This document shows, piece by piece, positions 12,025 to 24,112 of a DNA stretch of 64,000 nt. The translations under genes and the position numbers were made by a program. The number at the start of each line of letters is the position of its first letter. The first letter of the stretch is position 1. The stretch is from Henckelia pumila (lineage: Eukaryota; Streptophyta; Magnoliopsida; Lamiales; Gesneriaceae), in assembly GCF_033568475.1 (NCBI RefSeq), contig NC_133121.1, positions 8,990,001 through 9,054,000 of the forward strand, given 5' to 3'. The notes beneath the pieces are model-generated. The model did no database searches and was not told where the DNA came from. It saw nothing but the letters and a program-made list of their open reading frames with translations.

Positions 12025-12435
12025 CTACGAGGAGTATCCACCTCTCGTGCGTCATCATTATTGAGATATTCATTTTTCAATTCATTCAACAATTCTCGCG
12101 TGGTGAAAGTCCTAAAAAAATATGAAGAATAACTAGATAAATCAAAATTTTAATGAGAAACAAAGATTTTTTGAGCATAGAATCACCTCCGAACAGAGAA
12201 GAATTAAAAGAAAAAAAAATCACAAAATACCTCAAAACCGGTACAGAAGTCGTCCAAATGCACAAGGATACAAGAGGATTTTCTTCGAATTCGAACGAGA
12301 CCGATGGATTTGAGGCGAATCGAGATGGGGTAAGAGCGGAGAGAGTCGGCTTCTGCGTTAGGATCTGTAAATTAAGATCCGATTTGAGATCACCAGGTAC
12401 TTGTTTTGTAGGGGTTGGGTCGGTCCGCAGATGAA
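12025..12435 (-). pseudogene. Two exons of an unrecognised host gene (5' part)
   Basis: The upstream exon (about 12435-12231) is GC-richer than its surroundings, looks like 5' UTR plus first exon, and ends at a GT donor. The next exon (12111-12025) follows an AG acceptor and has one open frame beginning TFTTRELLNELKNEYLNNDD before another GT donor. I cannot name the gene. The exon structure, base composition and shared strand with the CWC22 and WAK-like pieces suggest a third captured host gene. Confidence 0.5.
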
Positions 12436-12829
12436 CGTGGGTTAGAGTTATAAATTTTGTTATCTAATAATCTAGCGACCGACGCAACGCGCGAGATAAT
12501 TAAAGTTTAAAGTATATTTTAATATGAAATAATGATGTTTTTATAATAAAAATTTTGAGTAGGATTTGTAATTACATTAAATATAATCATAGGTGTACTT
12601 ACAATTTTTTTAGAACAATAATTATATTTATATTGAAATAATTATCACCAATTTCCCATTACTATGTAAACATAAAAAATCAATAAATGATTTAAATTGA
12701 ATATCTACCATTATTTAAAAAATATTGAAAAAAAATATCCATCTTCACCTTCACATTGCAACATTTTGTATCGCCTAATGTTCACTTATTTATAAGGCAA
12801 ATATTTGTATGAGACCGTCTCACGAATAT

Positions 12830-13170
12830 AATTGCATGAGACGGATCTTTTAACCGGATCAATCCGACCCGCCAGAGCCCAAACTAATTCCCCCAAACTC
12901 TCGGCCTGCTTACTGGCATATTCAGCATCTCCGTTCTCTTCAGCTCTCCGCACAAGCCGCCACCATCGCTGGCCACCAAGAATGTCACCACCACCGTCAG
13001 CCATCGTGACTTCCGCCACCACCGTTAGCCACCACGACTACCGCCACTTAGGCTCACGGCTTCGAGCCCTGTGTCAAGATCGCAAAAATGGGTACGGATT
13101 CAATCACGATCTTGATTTTAAAACTTTCTGTGATGCTTGTTCGCATGTTTCGGTTCTTTTTGGTTTTTTG
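12830..13170 (+). pseudogene. C-rich, exon-like captured piece, gene not recognised
   Basis: Base composition switches sharply to C-rich with many CCACC/CCGCC triplets just inside the left terminal repeat. One frame stays open for about 117 codons from 12832. The stretch looks like the 5' exon or transit-peptide region of a host gene, but I do not recognise a family. Sequence after about 13170 is AT-richer and reads as intron or promoter. Confidence 0.4.
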
Positions 13171-14093
13171 GGGATTGCTTTTTAATTTGTTGAATTGGAG
13201 TATGTTTCGAAGGTTAGTTCTGTTACACTAATCTCAATTTTTCCCCCAATTATTAGGGCTTGTTCATTCTTTTTGAACCCTGATTGCTGATCATGTGCGA
13301 TTGCATTAGATATAATTAAATCTTCAAGCACTTGATTTTGATTTTTGGGTCTTGCCAAAGTGTGTCCAGCTTCTGAGATTTTTGGCCATGAATGGCAAAC
13401 ACAAAAGAAGAAAACAAGTGCTCGTAGGACATTGTTTTTGTGCAGAAGTAACATTTTTCAAACTGATTTAAAGTACAGTGCACGTACTAGGGATTTTGGA
13501 ATGCAATGGTGTGTTGATAAGTGAAATGTACTAATTCTAAAATTTATCTGGAATATCTCGATCGAAATTTGGCAGAGCTTCTTTTGATTCTTGGCCTTTG
13601 TTAGAGTTCATGTTCCTTTAAAAATTATTGAGGAAATCATTTGCTTGCTAATCTTTATGTTTACAGGTAGTTGTCCCTTTTATTGAATAAATTGGCTTCG
13701 AAAGCTGAAGCTATAAGTGTTAATAAAGCAAGCAGGCTGTTGTTTTGTACGATGTTTTAGACCTTCAAAGTTGCCATTTATGCGATGAACCTCCGGAAGC
13801 TGAAGAAATATTTGTTGTAAAAGTCACTGCACAATTGTCTTTTGTGATCTTTTAGACCTTCCAAAGGGCCATTTATGTGCTGAACCTCGGAAACTAAAGC
13901 TAGCAATAAGCCCCTGCGCTGGGACATATGCCCAATGTGTGGTTGTTTACAGATCCTGTTTAGTAAAATACCTGGAAGTTGTATTTATGTTACTTTTCCA
14001 TAACGCCCTCTTGTTGCTTTTTTTTCCCTTTCCCTATTCCTCTTACAAAATCGTTTCTACAATTGATGGGCGAATTCAATCACTTTCAAATAG

Positions 14094-14719
14094 ATGGACC
14101 AGGTAAATTTTTATCTAGCTTTTGTGTATGTTCTCATTAGTTATTGCTCATAATGGATTGTGATACTCCTGAAAATTGGCTGCAGTATGAAAAGGTTGAG
14201 GAAATTGGTGAGGGTACTTATTGAGTGGTGTATAAGGCTCGTGATCGCACAACAAATGAAATAATAGCTCTGAAGAAAATTCAGTTTGGAGCAGGAAGAT
14301 GGGTTGTGCCTAGCACAGCTATCAGAGAGAGTTCTTTCTTGAAAGAGATACAACATGGGAATATTGTTAGGTATGTAGTGATTATAGTAGTCAACTCAGC
14401 TGCTTACTAATCTAGCATCAGATGTATGTTAGTAAAATGAATGTGAGGGCAGGCTGTTCAATTTACATGCATGTGCCATTTCCAACTGACATCGGGATTG
14501 CATCTAATTCAACGCAGAAGACAACTTTCAAGTCAGATTAATATTTGTTGGGAGGATGTCTTGATTGAAATGACTGTTCCTTGTATGTTTTTTTATCCGT
14601 GCCATGCACCAATACACATTAATACACTATTTGGTTGTAGGATGCAGGATGTGGTGCAGAGTGGAAAACGCTTGTATCTGGTGTTTGAATATTTGGATTT
14701 GGATTTGAAGAAACACATG
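14094..14719 (+). pseudogene. CDKA: 5' fragment of a CDKA (cdc2-type) cyclin-dependent kinase gene, exons 1-3
   Basis: CDKA is the plant PSTAIRE cell-cycle kinase. Exon 1 (14094-14102) encodes only MDQ and ends at GT, as in plant CDKA genes. Exon 2 (14186-14370) encodes YEKVEEIGEGTY, then [25 protein letters not shown] (a variant of PSTAIRE) and [11 protein letters not shown]. Exon 3 (14641-14719) encodes QSGKRLYLVFEYLDLDLKKH and then diverges. Junction phases are correct. The glycine that ends the G-loop motif GEGTYG is replaced by a TGA stop at 14222-14224, and the segment before the PSTAIRE helix is altered. About 85 of ~294 residues are covered; no catalytic loop is present. The 900 bp upstream may include CDKA promoter and 5' UTR intron. 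It is a captured, non-functional copy inside the Mutator-like element. Confidence 0.93.
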
Positions 14720-14749
14720 ATTCTGGAAATCAAGAAAGCGGAAGGCTAA

Positions 14750-16345
14750 AAATATTAATTTGTAATATATGTTTATTTGATTAAAAAATATTATTTGTTA
14801 GGTCAAAAGTATTAGTTTCAACGACAAAAGTATTATGTTTTATGTCAAAAAATAAATATTGTCAAAAATATTATTTTCATAATATATGCTTATTTGATTG
14901 AAAAGTATTAGTTTTAATGTCAAAATTATTAGTTTTTACTATAAAAGTATTAATTTTTAGTTTATAAGTATTAATTTGTAACTTGTGTTTATTTGAATGA
15001 AATTATTATTTTTTAAATCAAAAATATTAAATTTCTCAAAAAATGCAAAAATATTAATTTTTAATAATGTTTATTTGATTAAAATGATTAATTTTTTGTC
15101 ACAAGTTCATGAAATGCATCAAAACCTTTGCAAGATCATTTGCATTTCCTCTGCATCTAAACCTTTGAAAAATTAAAAATATCTCAATATCATAATTAAA
15201 AGTTATGAGACAAAAGTAATTTGATCACTAGCGCGATTTCATTAACTATTGAGATTTTTCATATTTGGTTATGAAAATTTAATTATTTAACTTTTCAATA
15301 ATAAAATTATGTCTAAAAAATATACAAATTGAGACAAATAGCTTCGGTCAAATATAAATTTAAAAAAGCACCTTTATTTATTAAAATAGACGCTATCTTC
15401 AGTTACAATATTCTCCCTCAGCTAAAAAAAATCTTACATTAAATCGATGTGAGCAAAAAATTATCAATGTGTGTGTATGTGTGTCCATATATATATATAT
15501 ATATTATGTTGTGAATATATATGTACAAATATAGATTAATCAAGGCATATACTATCCATAAAGTCATGTACATGTGATATTTTAACATAAAAAGTATTAA
15601 TTTTTTTGTAAAAAATATTAATTTTTTTGTCAAAAGTATTAGTTTTATGTAAAAAATATTACTTTATAATGTGTGCTAATTTAATATATAAAGTATTACT
15701 TTTGCTGTGAAAAGTATTAATTTTTTATAATAAAAATATTAGTTTTTATGTAAAAAAATATTAGTTCGAACATATGCAAATTTGACATAAAACGTATTAG
15801 TTTTTCTGATAAAATTATTGCTTATTTAGTCAAAAGTATTATTTTTATGTTAAAAATATTACTTCTAACGTCTGTAATTTGACATAAAAAGTATTATTTG
15901 ATGTTAAACAAGCATACATTAAAATTAATATTTCAGTCTGAAAAAAAAAATACTTTCAACATAAATACTAATACATTTGATCAAAAAATTAATATTTTTT
16001 TATGTTAAATAAATATACGTTAAAAATAATACTTTTGACATAAACACTAATATTTATAACATAAACACTAGTTCATTTCACAAAAAAATAATATTTTATT
16101 TCGTTTACCAAAAACTTAAATGTCAAATAATCATATATTACAAATTAATAATTTTTACATAACAACTAATACTTTTAGTATAAAAAATAATACATTTGAC
16201 ATAAAAACTACTATTTTATACCATTTACTAAAATAAAAATATTTTTTTTAATGTCAAATAAGCATATATTACAAAGTAATACTTTTGATATAAAAACTAA
16301 TATTTTTAACATAAAAATTAATACTTTTCACAAAAAATTAATATT
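14750..16345. repeat. AT-rich short-unit array that reverses orientation near 15.9 kb
   Basis: From about 14760 to 15900 the plus strand repeats AAAAGTATTAATTTTTATGT-like units of about 25-35 bp. From about 15930 to 16345 the same unit appears in reverse complement, as AACATAAAAACTAATACTTT. The array is therefore a long imperfect inverted repeat with arms of unequal length. Similar units occur at 61.99-62.40 kb and in the family of MITEs whose ends bound this element. A (TG)n/(TA)n run lies at 15466-15503. It codes for nothing. Confidence 0.7.
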
Positions 16346-16361
16346 ATTTATTTCAAATTAG

Positions 16362-16769
16362 TTGCTCACAAGTATTGCTTGACATAAAAAAAAAAAAAAA
16401 AAAAAACCACTCACAGTACACAGGTCCTGCCTCCTCATTCTTAAACTCCATGAATAAACCAACACGTAAAGATTTTGCATCAGCCTTTTCAATGTTCGCG
16501 AATGATTTTGACAACAAATGCATTCGGTCAATGAGAATCTCAGGCATCTCCTCATATTCATCCTTCACATCAGGAAGCATCACCATTGCTAAATGCCACC
16601 TTGCATCAAAGTTGGTCACCTCCTTGCGCTCAAGAATCCACTTATGATCGTCACTTCTCTTGGCAAACTTAACTATGAGATATCGCATGGCACTCTTCCT
16701 ATGCTTCATGATCTCCCAAACTCCTCTACGCAACCAAAGACAATAAAGCGGACAATTCGATGGATTCAA
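16362..16769 (-). pseudogene. UPL5: Fragment of a UPL5-like HECT ubiquitin ligase gene
   Basis: UPL5 is a plant HECT-type E3 ubiquitin ligase with an N-terminal ubiquitin-like domain. The minus-strand frame contains KHRKSAMRYLIVKFAKRSDD, then LPDVKDEYEEMPEILIDR, then GLFMEFKNEEA, which match the stretch just before and at the start of the HECT domain. After a W codon the frame meets a T21 tract and then CQAILVSN, which resembles the family continuation (CQAIFN), so the tract replaces or expands a few codons. About 125 residues are covered out of ~870. The catalytic cysteine region is absent. The piece is an internal fragment carried in the Mutator-like element, opposite in orientation to the CDKA piece. 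Confidence 0.8.
16386..16406. repeat. A21 homopolymer
   Basis: Twenty-one consecutive A residues on the plus strand. Read on the minus strand they create a false run of phenylalanines next to the UPL5-like exon. Confidence 0.9.
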
Positions 16770-16795
16770 TTTTCATTCTTGAAAGAAATTAACTA

Positions 16796-17107
16796 ACATA
16801 TAGCTCATGAAATGTTGTTTTGCATGTAATCAATTGAGGACCAAGTGATAACTCACTAGTTTTGTTTATCAATGTGATGAAACATACAACTTGAACCACG
16901 AAAGAGTGACAAAAACCATGTGTCAGGGTTCTCCGGCCTCGGCTTCATGTACCACAATAGAGAGATACAAACTGAGGGCAAATTTTGTTTCTTGGGCAGA
17001 GCCTAGAAACAAATTTTGATCCATGCAAAAGAGTTAATATCCAAATATAGCTCATGAAATGTTGTTTTGCATGTAATCAATTGAGGACCACGTGATAACT
17101 CACTATA
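16796..17107 (+). repeat. Direct repeat of ~67 bp (16796-16862 and 17041-17107)
   Basis: Two near-identical copies beginning ATATAGCTCATGAAATGTTG and running through AATTGAGGACCA are 245 bp apart. This looks like a local duplication in captured intron sequence. Confidence 0.75.
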
Positions 17108-17109
17108 TT

Positions 17110-18550
17110 TATTTACAGATATTCTTCGATGATATCATTCGGAACATTGCCATTGGAAAATCAGTAGGGCTTCACACAGTAATAATAAGCTCAAAAATTT
17201 ACCACGCATGAAAGGAACATGAGCAATCTCGAAATCCAGGCGCAATTTTTTATTTTAATAGATTAGGTGCAATCTTTTATTTTAATAGATTAGTTTTCAT
17301 TAGTTAAATTCTCGTGAACTTCTTCTGATTAAATTCAAGAACTGGTTTAGGCAGCAACATTGGTATGCCACTCACCAGGTTCTCAGGTACAACTTCTCCA
17401 CTTTAGAGACTTGGCAAGTTCTGCTTAACATACTCTGTAATTTTTGCCCTTAGTTGATCTTATACTTATGGTTTGTTTCAAGGAATAAGTATATCATATG
17501 AATTCAAGGGGTCATTAAAACAGGGCACCTTCATTTTACTACCAGCAAAAAATTTCATGGTACCTCAAATGCCCCCTTGCCCACCATTACAAGCCAGTTC
17601 TGTTCTGTTTGTGAAACAAGCATTAGTTTTTGTTCCTCGACAATTCTGTAAACTTGATGGCAGTGATTCCGTCAACTGCTCTATCACAAAAATGCTGTAA
17701 ACTTGATGGATCTACAACAGCTGGAAACATGTACATGTGGTTTGAAATCGTATTAAATGTTAAATGATAGGCATCAACAGCTACAAAGTTTGCATAGAAC
17801 TCTCGAGGAAACAACCAGAAGCAATGCACACCCATGAAACTCAAAAGAAAATGGCCCTCTAGAATCAATAATTAATCTTCAACCAATAGGGATATAGTTT
17901 TCAAATTTTCAGTAAATTAGCTTCCCGATAGATTAAAGCAAGAAACAAATTCACTAGTCATCATTCAACCAAAAGAAACTGCACATATGTGTGGGCCGAT
18001 ATCTTCATAACAAACATAGAAACTATATAAAATAATAAGTAGCTATAGAATGGCATCAATAGAACAAAACATCAAACACATAGTGAGCAATGTCTCAGAT
18101 AATTCGAAAATTAAAAAAAACAGGTACCTATATTGATGCTAACCTAAAAGACACAATCATATATTGATTGATTCCAGCCAAAATTTCACAGGCCAATTTT
18201 TTAGCATCAATAATCATACATATTAAATTTTAGGCGCTCATAAACAAAAATTTGAGCAAAAAAAACGAAAACTTACATTTGGTTGAGTTGTAGGAATCTC
18301 TCGTGTACTTTAGCCAGCCATGAGTACTGGGTGACTAGAAATCCAAGATATAATAATTTGAGCGGCGGCGAGTTGGGATGAGAAGGACTGAGAGAAAAAA
18401 TCAGAGAAGAACTAGGATTTTTCCCAAGAAATCGCGGTCGATTGTAGAGGTGAGAAATCAATTTTTGCGCCGTGGTTTATCAAGACCCGTATCAAGACCC
18501 GATTAAATCTTACGGGTGCTTGTATTTCAAATGAGCTGATCCGTCTCTTC
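17110..18550 (-). pseudogene. Further captured host sequence, gene not recognised
   Basis: A minus-strand open stretch at about 17868-17623 and a C-rich 5' UTR-like stretch at about 18470-18360 (close to the right terminal repeat) look like transcribed plant sequence. They could be the 5' part of the gene that supplied the UPL5-like exon, since strand and order agree. I cannot match the peptide to a family. Confidence 0.35.
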
Positions 18551-18587
18551 GTGAGACGGTCTTATAAGAGAATCACTCTATTTATAA

Positions 18588-19698
18588 TAGGTAGACATAA
18601 AACTATTAAATGTATATATGTCATAAACATAAGATATAATTATTTGAATCAATTGTTCAAAACTTATCTTCTTATTTGCGACGCTCGTAAAACTGCAGGA
18701 ATAACAATTATAAACTAAGAATTTATTATATTACATTGAAGTAATATTTAGTAAGAATAATATGTAATTTATGTAGTACCGTTTTTATGTCAATATCATT
18801 GACAGATCTTATTTTTTTCCTGTCAATATATAAATAAAGGTAAAAATGCAAGAGTATAATGAAATAATAAGTAAGGTTATTATTATTTTTTCCATTCAAC
18901 TATAAGCGCATATGTACATGAACAATTTTGTTTCTTCTATTTGCCTTCGTTTTGCTATGCCTTTCTTTAAAATTAAAGGGATCAAAAATTGTAAAACTTA
19001 AATAGACATTAAACACACTGCATCTATAAAATCTTAAAAAGTATATGTTTTCATACCTTCGTTAGATCCCAGCCTTCAATCCAACCAATTCTCTTCATAC
19101 TATAAAAAAATTAAAAAATATATAATCATAACTTTCTACGTTAAATAAAAAAGATAGACTGTATAATAAATTTGCTTACGTATGTCTCTTAATTTTTCGG
19201 AATATTTTTAAAATCAAACGTCCGAAGTCAATTATCTTCATTCCAATTGTGATTTTCCAGCCCAAACCAATAATCTGCGTCCTTGTGGACTTTAAATTTA
19301 TCAAAGTCAATGTTAGATGAGAATTATTTATAAAATTATATGTAATTGGAATTAAAATAACAATTAATTAAAATATACCATATGCAACATAGCATTCAAC
19401 CGCAATACATTTTGTTGATATATTGTAATAGCATCCACATGCATGAACTGAATATTTCTTGTCGCGTCAGTGTTGAACTGCATCTTGAGCTTTATGATGT
19501 CTCTTGCTATTAAAAAAAAAATGAGTTGTATAAATTAGTAAATAGATTTTTTTAACGATAATAGGAAAAAAAAAATAATTATATCTCACATTCATGTTTT
19601 TCTCATCAATTTGGTAGTAGTATGTCTCTGTACACAATGTTTTTGGTGTACACCCCTGATCGATTTTGTAACTTTCCATCTTTTACTAAAATTTTTGT
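18588..19698 (-). other. Helitron 3' flank, AT-rich
   Basis: This interval lies downstream of the helicase on the minus strand. It has short open pieces (for example near 19500-19400, with FMHVDAITIYQQNVLRLNAM) that might belong to an accessory exon of the Helitron, but no domain is recognisable. Confidence 0.35.
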
Positions 19699-21773
19699 TT
19701 ATCTTTGAGAAACTCCTCTAGAAAGTGCGACATATAGTTGACCATGACTAAACACATGATTATGCAGAAAAATACCAACATTTGGTATTGTTTGACCTTG
19801 TGCCTTGTTTATGGTAAGAAAAAAATTTAATCTTATGGGATATTGTCTACGTGTCAGTTCAAATGACAGTCCTGAATTTTCTTCACTTTTCATAGGTATT
19901 CGATGAAAAAATATATCGTGTACCCTTGTGAGGACCTGTTATGATTTCTGTATCTATGAAGTTCCTCCCAAGATTGCGGCATATTAATCTTGTTCCATTG
20001 CAGAGTTCGAGTTCAGGTGCAACATTCCGTAAGAGCATAATTGGACATCCTACTTTCAATGTGATTCAATGAGGTGGCAAACCACTCGGACAAAAAGAAT
20101 TCAAAAACTCTTCTTGGAAAATATTGTTGTTATCATCTTCTACGGAGTCCCAAGATGTGTATACTTTTTCTTCTCTGGGAAATTTTAAAATGAGAATTTC
20201 ATTGATTTCATCAACATCTACATTTTTTGTAGTGATAATAGCTCTGTTAACCATGTAATTTGCATCATGTACATGGTCTGACATATTTGGAAAAACAGAA
20301 TCAATCAATTGCTGAATTGAATTTTCACTTTCCCATGGTATGATCATCGAATTCGGCAACTTTATAAAATTACCACCTACATTTTCTTCTAAACCATCAC
20401 CAACCCGTAAAAGAAATTGTGAGAACTCAATATCTTGGGAATATCTCATATTTTGTTGTAAGTGTAATATCTTCATTGAATTCCAAAACGACGACCTTGA
20501 AATGCTGGCAGCAATTTGATCTCTCATTGATCCTCGTTTAACAACTGGTAATACTTGCATAAAGTCACCACCAAAAATAATAGTCTTTCCTCCAAATGGC
20601 AATTGATTATCCATTATATCTTGGAAAGTTTGACTGACAGCTTCAAAAGCATAACGATTTGCCATTGGAGCCTCATCCCATACCATAGTTGTTGCACGTC
20701 TTATTAACTCTACAAGATCTAACTGCTTGTTAATCTTGCAAAGTGTTGATGTCGTCGGTCTTAGTGGTATTTGGAGGCGTGAATGTGCAGTCCTACCACC
20801 GGGTAACAATGTTGCAGCAATTCCAGAAGTTGCTACTGCAATTTTACCATTTTTTCGTAACTGTGCCAGAATTGATCGATAAAGAAAAGTTTTACCAGTC
20901 CCACCTGGACCATCAATGAAGAAAATGTTTGAGTGATTGCGCATAATACTTTCCATTATAGTATCAAAAGCCATATTTTGATGCGCATTTAAATGTTCGA
21001 TAGATCTCAAATCTTCTTCAGGTATTTCAATCGAAAACTCATCCTCGATTATTCTCGGGAGTGGGGAATCTCCTAAGAAGTCGGTACTTATTGGTGGCAA
21101 ATCAAAGTCATCCAATTTCTTTTTATATTGATGCAGCAATCGTCGTATCTCAAGAAGCAATTTATTTGTGATAAATAAACTACTTCCTGAAATAGATCTA
21201 CCATAATCTTCAAACATATATAAGTTAAACTCATCACAAAGTTCTCTAACTCCTGTTGGTTGACAGAACATCAATATGGACACAAACAACCTTCTTAATG
21301 AAGATGACATGTTAGAAGAACATGCTTCCTTCAAACATTGACGAATATAATCATCTTGTTGGAGAAGACCCCTCATTTCAGCTGCTTCTTTGAATGTTGT
21401 ATATGTAATCCCATTTACTTCTCTAAGTTCCTCAAAAGAACTTGGCCCTTTAACATGGTTCAAAAGTATACGGAGGTAAAACCTGTCGCCTTCAGATGGT
21501 GAAACAACATATATCCTTTCAACAACTTTATTTTGACTACGTCGACGCGTCCAATTTTTTTCCAGATTGTATCCACGCATAATGTTGTGGAAACTCCCAA
21601 TATAAGTACTTCTCAACCATGGTAGGATTAGAATTCATTTTGAAAAATTCAGTAAGCATAGTCTTCGAATTGTCGTCATTTTCAAGTATATCGCCTAATG
21701 ATTGCTCTGGATTGAAACAGATTAACTGCTCATTTGGTAAATGTATTTTCAACCGAATAACTGAAGGATACAT
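19699..21773 (-). pseudogene. Helitron PIF1-type helicase domain (decayed)
   Basis: This is the helicase half of the Rep/Hel protein, which unwinds DNA during rolling-circle transposition. The long open part (21616-20066, 516 codons) has Walker A GPGGTGKTF, Walker B VWDEAPMANR, FGGDFMQVLPVV and LQQNMRYSQD. Downstream come LKVGCPIMLLRNVAPELEL and the C-terminal INKAQGQTIPNVG plus GQLYVALSRG. The linker from the Rep domain (EILENDDNSKTMLTEFF, FPQHYAWIQS) lies at about 21773-21540. Inactivating changes are visible: a shift near 21760, another near 21570, a TGA at 20066-20068 and a further shift near 19900. Order and strand match the Rep half upstream. Confidence 0.92.
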
Positions 21774-23925
21774 TCAAATGAATAAATTCTCCAGAGTGCC
21801 TCAGGAGGGCAAATCCACCTTTCATCCACATACTGTTGGATTTCATCACAATTTTGTCTATTGTGTAACTCTAACACAACACGATCAGGTCCTTTGTGAA
21901 TGTATTTATATATGTATTTGACACATTTAATATCCCCACATACTTCAACATTAATATGGCAATCATATTTCAACAGAAGCCACAGATTGTAAGGGACAAC
22001 CCAACCATTGTCAATGATGACTTGATCGTTGTTGTTAGATACAACTCGCATACCTTCACGTCTCTGATACAAAGGATATGAGTCATTACCTCGAGAAGTA
22101 TATGCGACAAATGGTTTTGGGAAGTTCTTTTTGCACTTACCATCTTTCATACATGGACTATGAGGATTGATTAAACCACACGGTCCATGTATCATATGGT
22201 GTTTAATAGCTTCATATAGGCTGGTTTCATCTCTTTCTGAAGGTATTTCTGCACGCACAATTGAGTCAAAGTCGTTTGGAGTATGTAACTTATCAATGTT
22301 GTCAAATATAACCAACATGTGCACATGAGGCAGTCCCCTATTTTGATATTCGATGACATATGAGTAAGAGCGAACTCTTCCTAGAACTCCTCTATCCACC
22401 ACATCTTTCTTAAATTCATCGAATTTTATTTTGAATATCCTTGTAATCAAATCTGGACGATCTTGGGGAGATTTCCCGGGAAGTAGTTGCTCTTTTATTT
22501 CATGCCAATTAGGATTGCATGTCATTGTAATCATTAAATCTGGCTTCCCATATGTTTGTACCAAAATCATTGCATCTTGGTATCGTTGATACATATCGCG
22601 TGGGCTTCCAACGAATGTTGATGGTAGTACTATTTTGTGACCCACATTTCCTGTATAATGTATTTGTTAGCGCATAAGCAGTAAATATTTTTTTAAAAAT
22701 ATGTTAGGTTGAAATTAGTTTTTCATACCTGCGTTGTTCTCTCCCTGCATTGTTCTCTCCCCAATTTAAACAATCTTTTAGCCCTTGATAAAGTTCAGAA
22801 CGGATGTTGCTTTGATTTGTATGGATCCACCTTAGTCTATGTGTTTCAATCTTTACGTAGTTGTCAACTACGTATTGTTGTAGAAGCCGACTTCCGCGAA
22901 GTAGTAATGATGAAGAATTTTCTCGTATCTAGAACAAAAGGATGGTTTTCATAACTTTAGAGATATACCAATATTTGAAGTAAAGAAATAATTTATTTGT
23001 TGATTAAGCATAGGGTGGTATGTTATTCTGCTAACCTGTAGCATATATGCATAGTAGTTTAAGCATGTAACCGGGGAACCATCGTTGTTTCTGCTGTTTG
23101 TATCCCAACCATACGTACCATATGGCAAAAGGAGAGGATACTGTAGGGGATCATAATAAACAACGATATCTTGGATATTCATAAGATGACCACCAATTCC
23201 TTGTATAATAATGTCACGACTACTCAAGTTATACGAACATTCATTGTCAACGATAACAACATCAACCTGTGATGCCGTCGGTAAATTGTATTGACGTTGA
23301 TTAGGTTGTTGTTCCTTTATGATGAGCTTGCAGCTAGGTATGTCTTCATGTCTACCAATTTGCCAAAATACATGCATGAATGGATTGTATAGATCGAGGA
23401 TGTTTTGTATTTTATGAGCAGCTCTCGTCGTAGTCCTTGATTTTCTTCAAGTTTATTATCTATTTCATGATCTGTGTCTACAATCCACATCTGCATGTAC
23501 CTTGACCTAGAATTTTCATTTGTTAGAAGACTTCCGATTGAGTGATATATTGACCCATGAGCACGAAATGTATAAATTCCATTAGAACTGGTTGCCAAAG
23601 ATTCATCTATACTGACTCACATCGATGTGAAAGAGAAAACATGATTATAAGCTCTAATATGCTGTCTGAAATGCCTACTCTGTTCATTGTTCTCATTATA
23701 TAGCTCTTGCAATTCAATTGGAGATTGTATAAGATGTAATTTGGTACGCCCATTTCTACAGCATAGTTGAGATGTTTCACCATTGAACAACAAAGCTTGA
23801 CAATATGAACAATGTGTTGGATTGGACAAATTCCATTGACCATTATGTTGAATCTCATGGACATTTCTTGCCAAATTATGATATCGAAGTGGACGTGAAC
23901 CTCGTTGATCATTAGCAATTATGTT
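21749..23925 (-). pseudogene. Helitron Rep (HUH nuclease) domain and N-terminal region (decayed)
   Basis: This is the nicking and rejoining nuclease of the Helitron. From upstream: HCSYCQALLF and YNHVFSFTSM (a Helitron N-terminal region), YTFRAHGSIYHSIGSLL, then DIVVYYDPLQYPLLLPYGTY. An exon at about 22955-22715 carries LLQQYVVDNYVKIETHRLRW, ending at a GT donor after a short internal duplication (GENNAG twice). After an intron comes the Rep core from 22645: FVGSPRDMYQRYQDAM, ITMTCNPNW, the HUH motif GLPHVHML, and the two-tyrosine motif KYIYKYIHKGPD. All catalytic motifs are still readable. Frame shifts near 23350 and in the N-terminal part show it is no longer intact. Confidence 0.92.
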
Positions 23926-24112
23926 GTTTTCACTATTTTTTGTTCATGTAGTTATATATAGCTCAATCTAGTAAAATATACATATATGACATGATGCAAA
24001 TAAATTTATAAAATAAATATGTGTGGATCCAAGTATTTCACTTGATTTCTCGCATTATTTTTTATATTTTGTTTATTTATAATATAAATACAGACATATA
24101 TCTATGTATATG

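Larger units (their letters stand above)
12796..18578. mobile_element. Mutator-like composite transposon with captured host genes (Pack-MULE type), 5.8 kb
   Basis: The 9-bp duplication TATTTATAA flanks the element exactly (12787-12795 and 18579-18587). The left end reads GGCAAATATTTGTATGAGAC and the right end, reversed, GAGTGATTCTCTTATAAGAC; both continue into the shared block GACCGTCTCACGAA and a second GAGACGGATC block. The ends match an abundant short MITE family I recall from asterid genomes, whose interior also has AAAAGTATTA-type repeats. Here the interior is expanded to 5.8 kb. It holds a C-rich exon-like piece (12830-13170), the 5' end of a CDKA gene (14094-14719), an inverted AT-rich array (14750-16345), a UPL5-like exon on the minus strand, and unassigned exon-like pieces. 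No transposase was seen, so it is non-autonomous. Confidence 0.85.

Noticed and set aside
12463-12475. Plus-strand Helitron 3' end (CTAAT) closing the CWC22/WAK fragment cluster
   Set aside because: No GC-rich hairpin precedes it on the plus strand; the GC-rich sequence lies on the other side, favouring an end of the minus-strand Helitron instead.
14094-14719. Functional CDKA gene
   Set aside because: It has a stop in the G-loop, lacks the catalytic half, and lies inside a transposon with its own target duplication.
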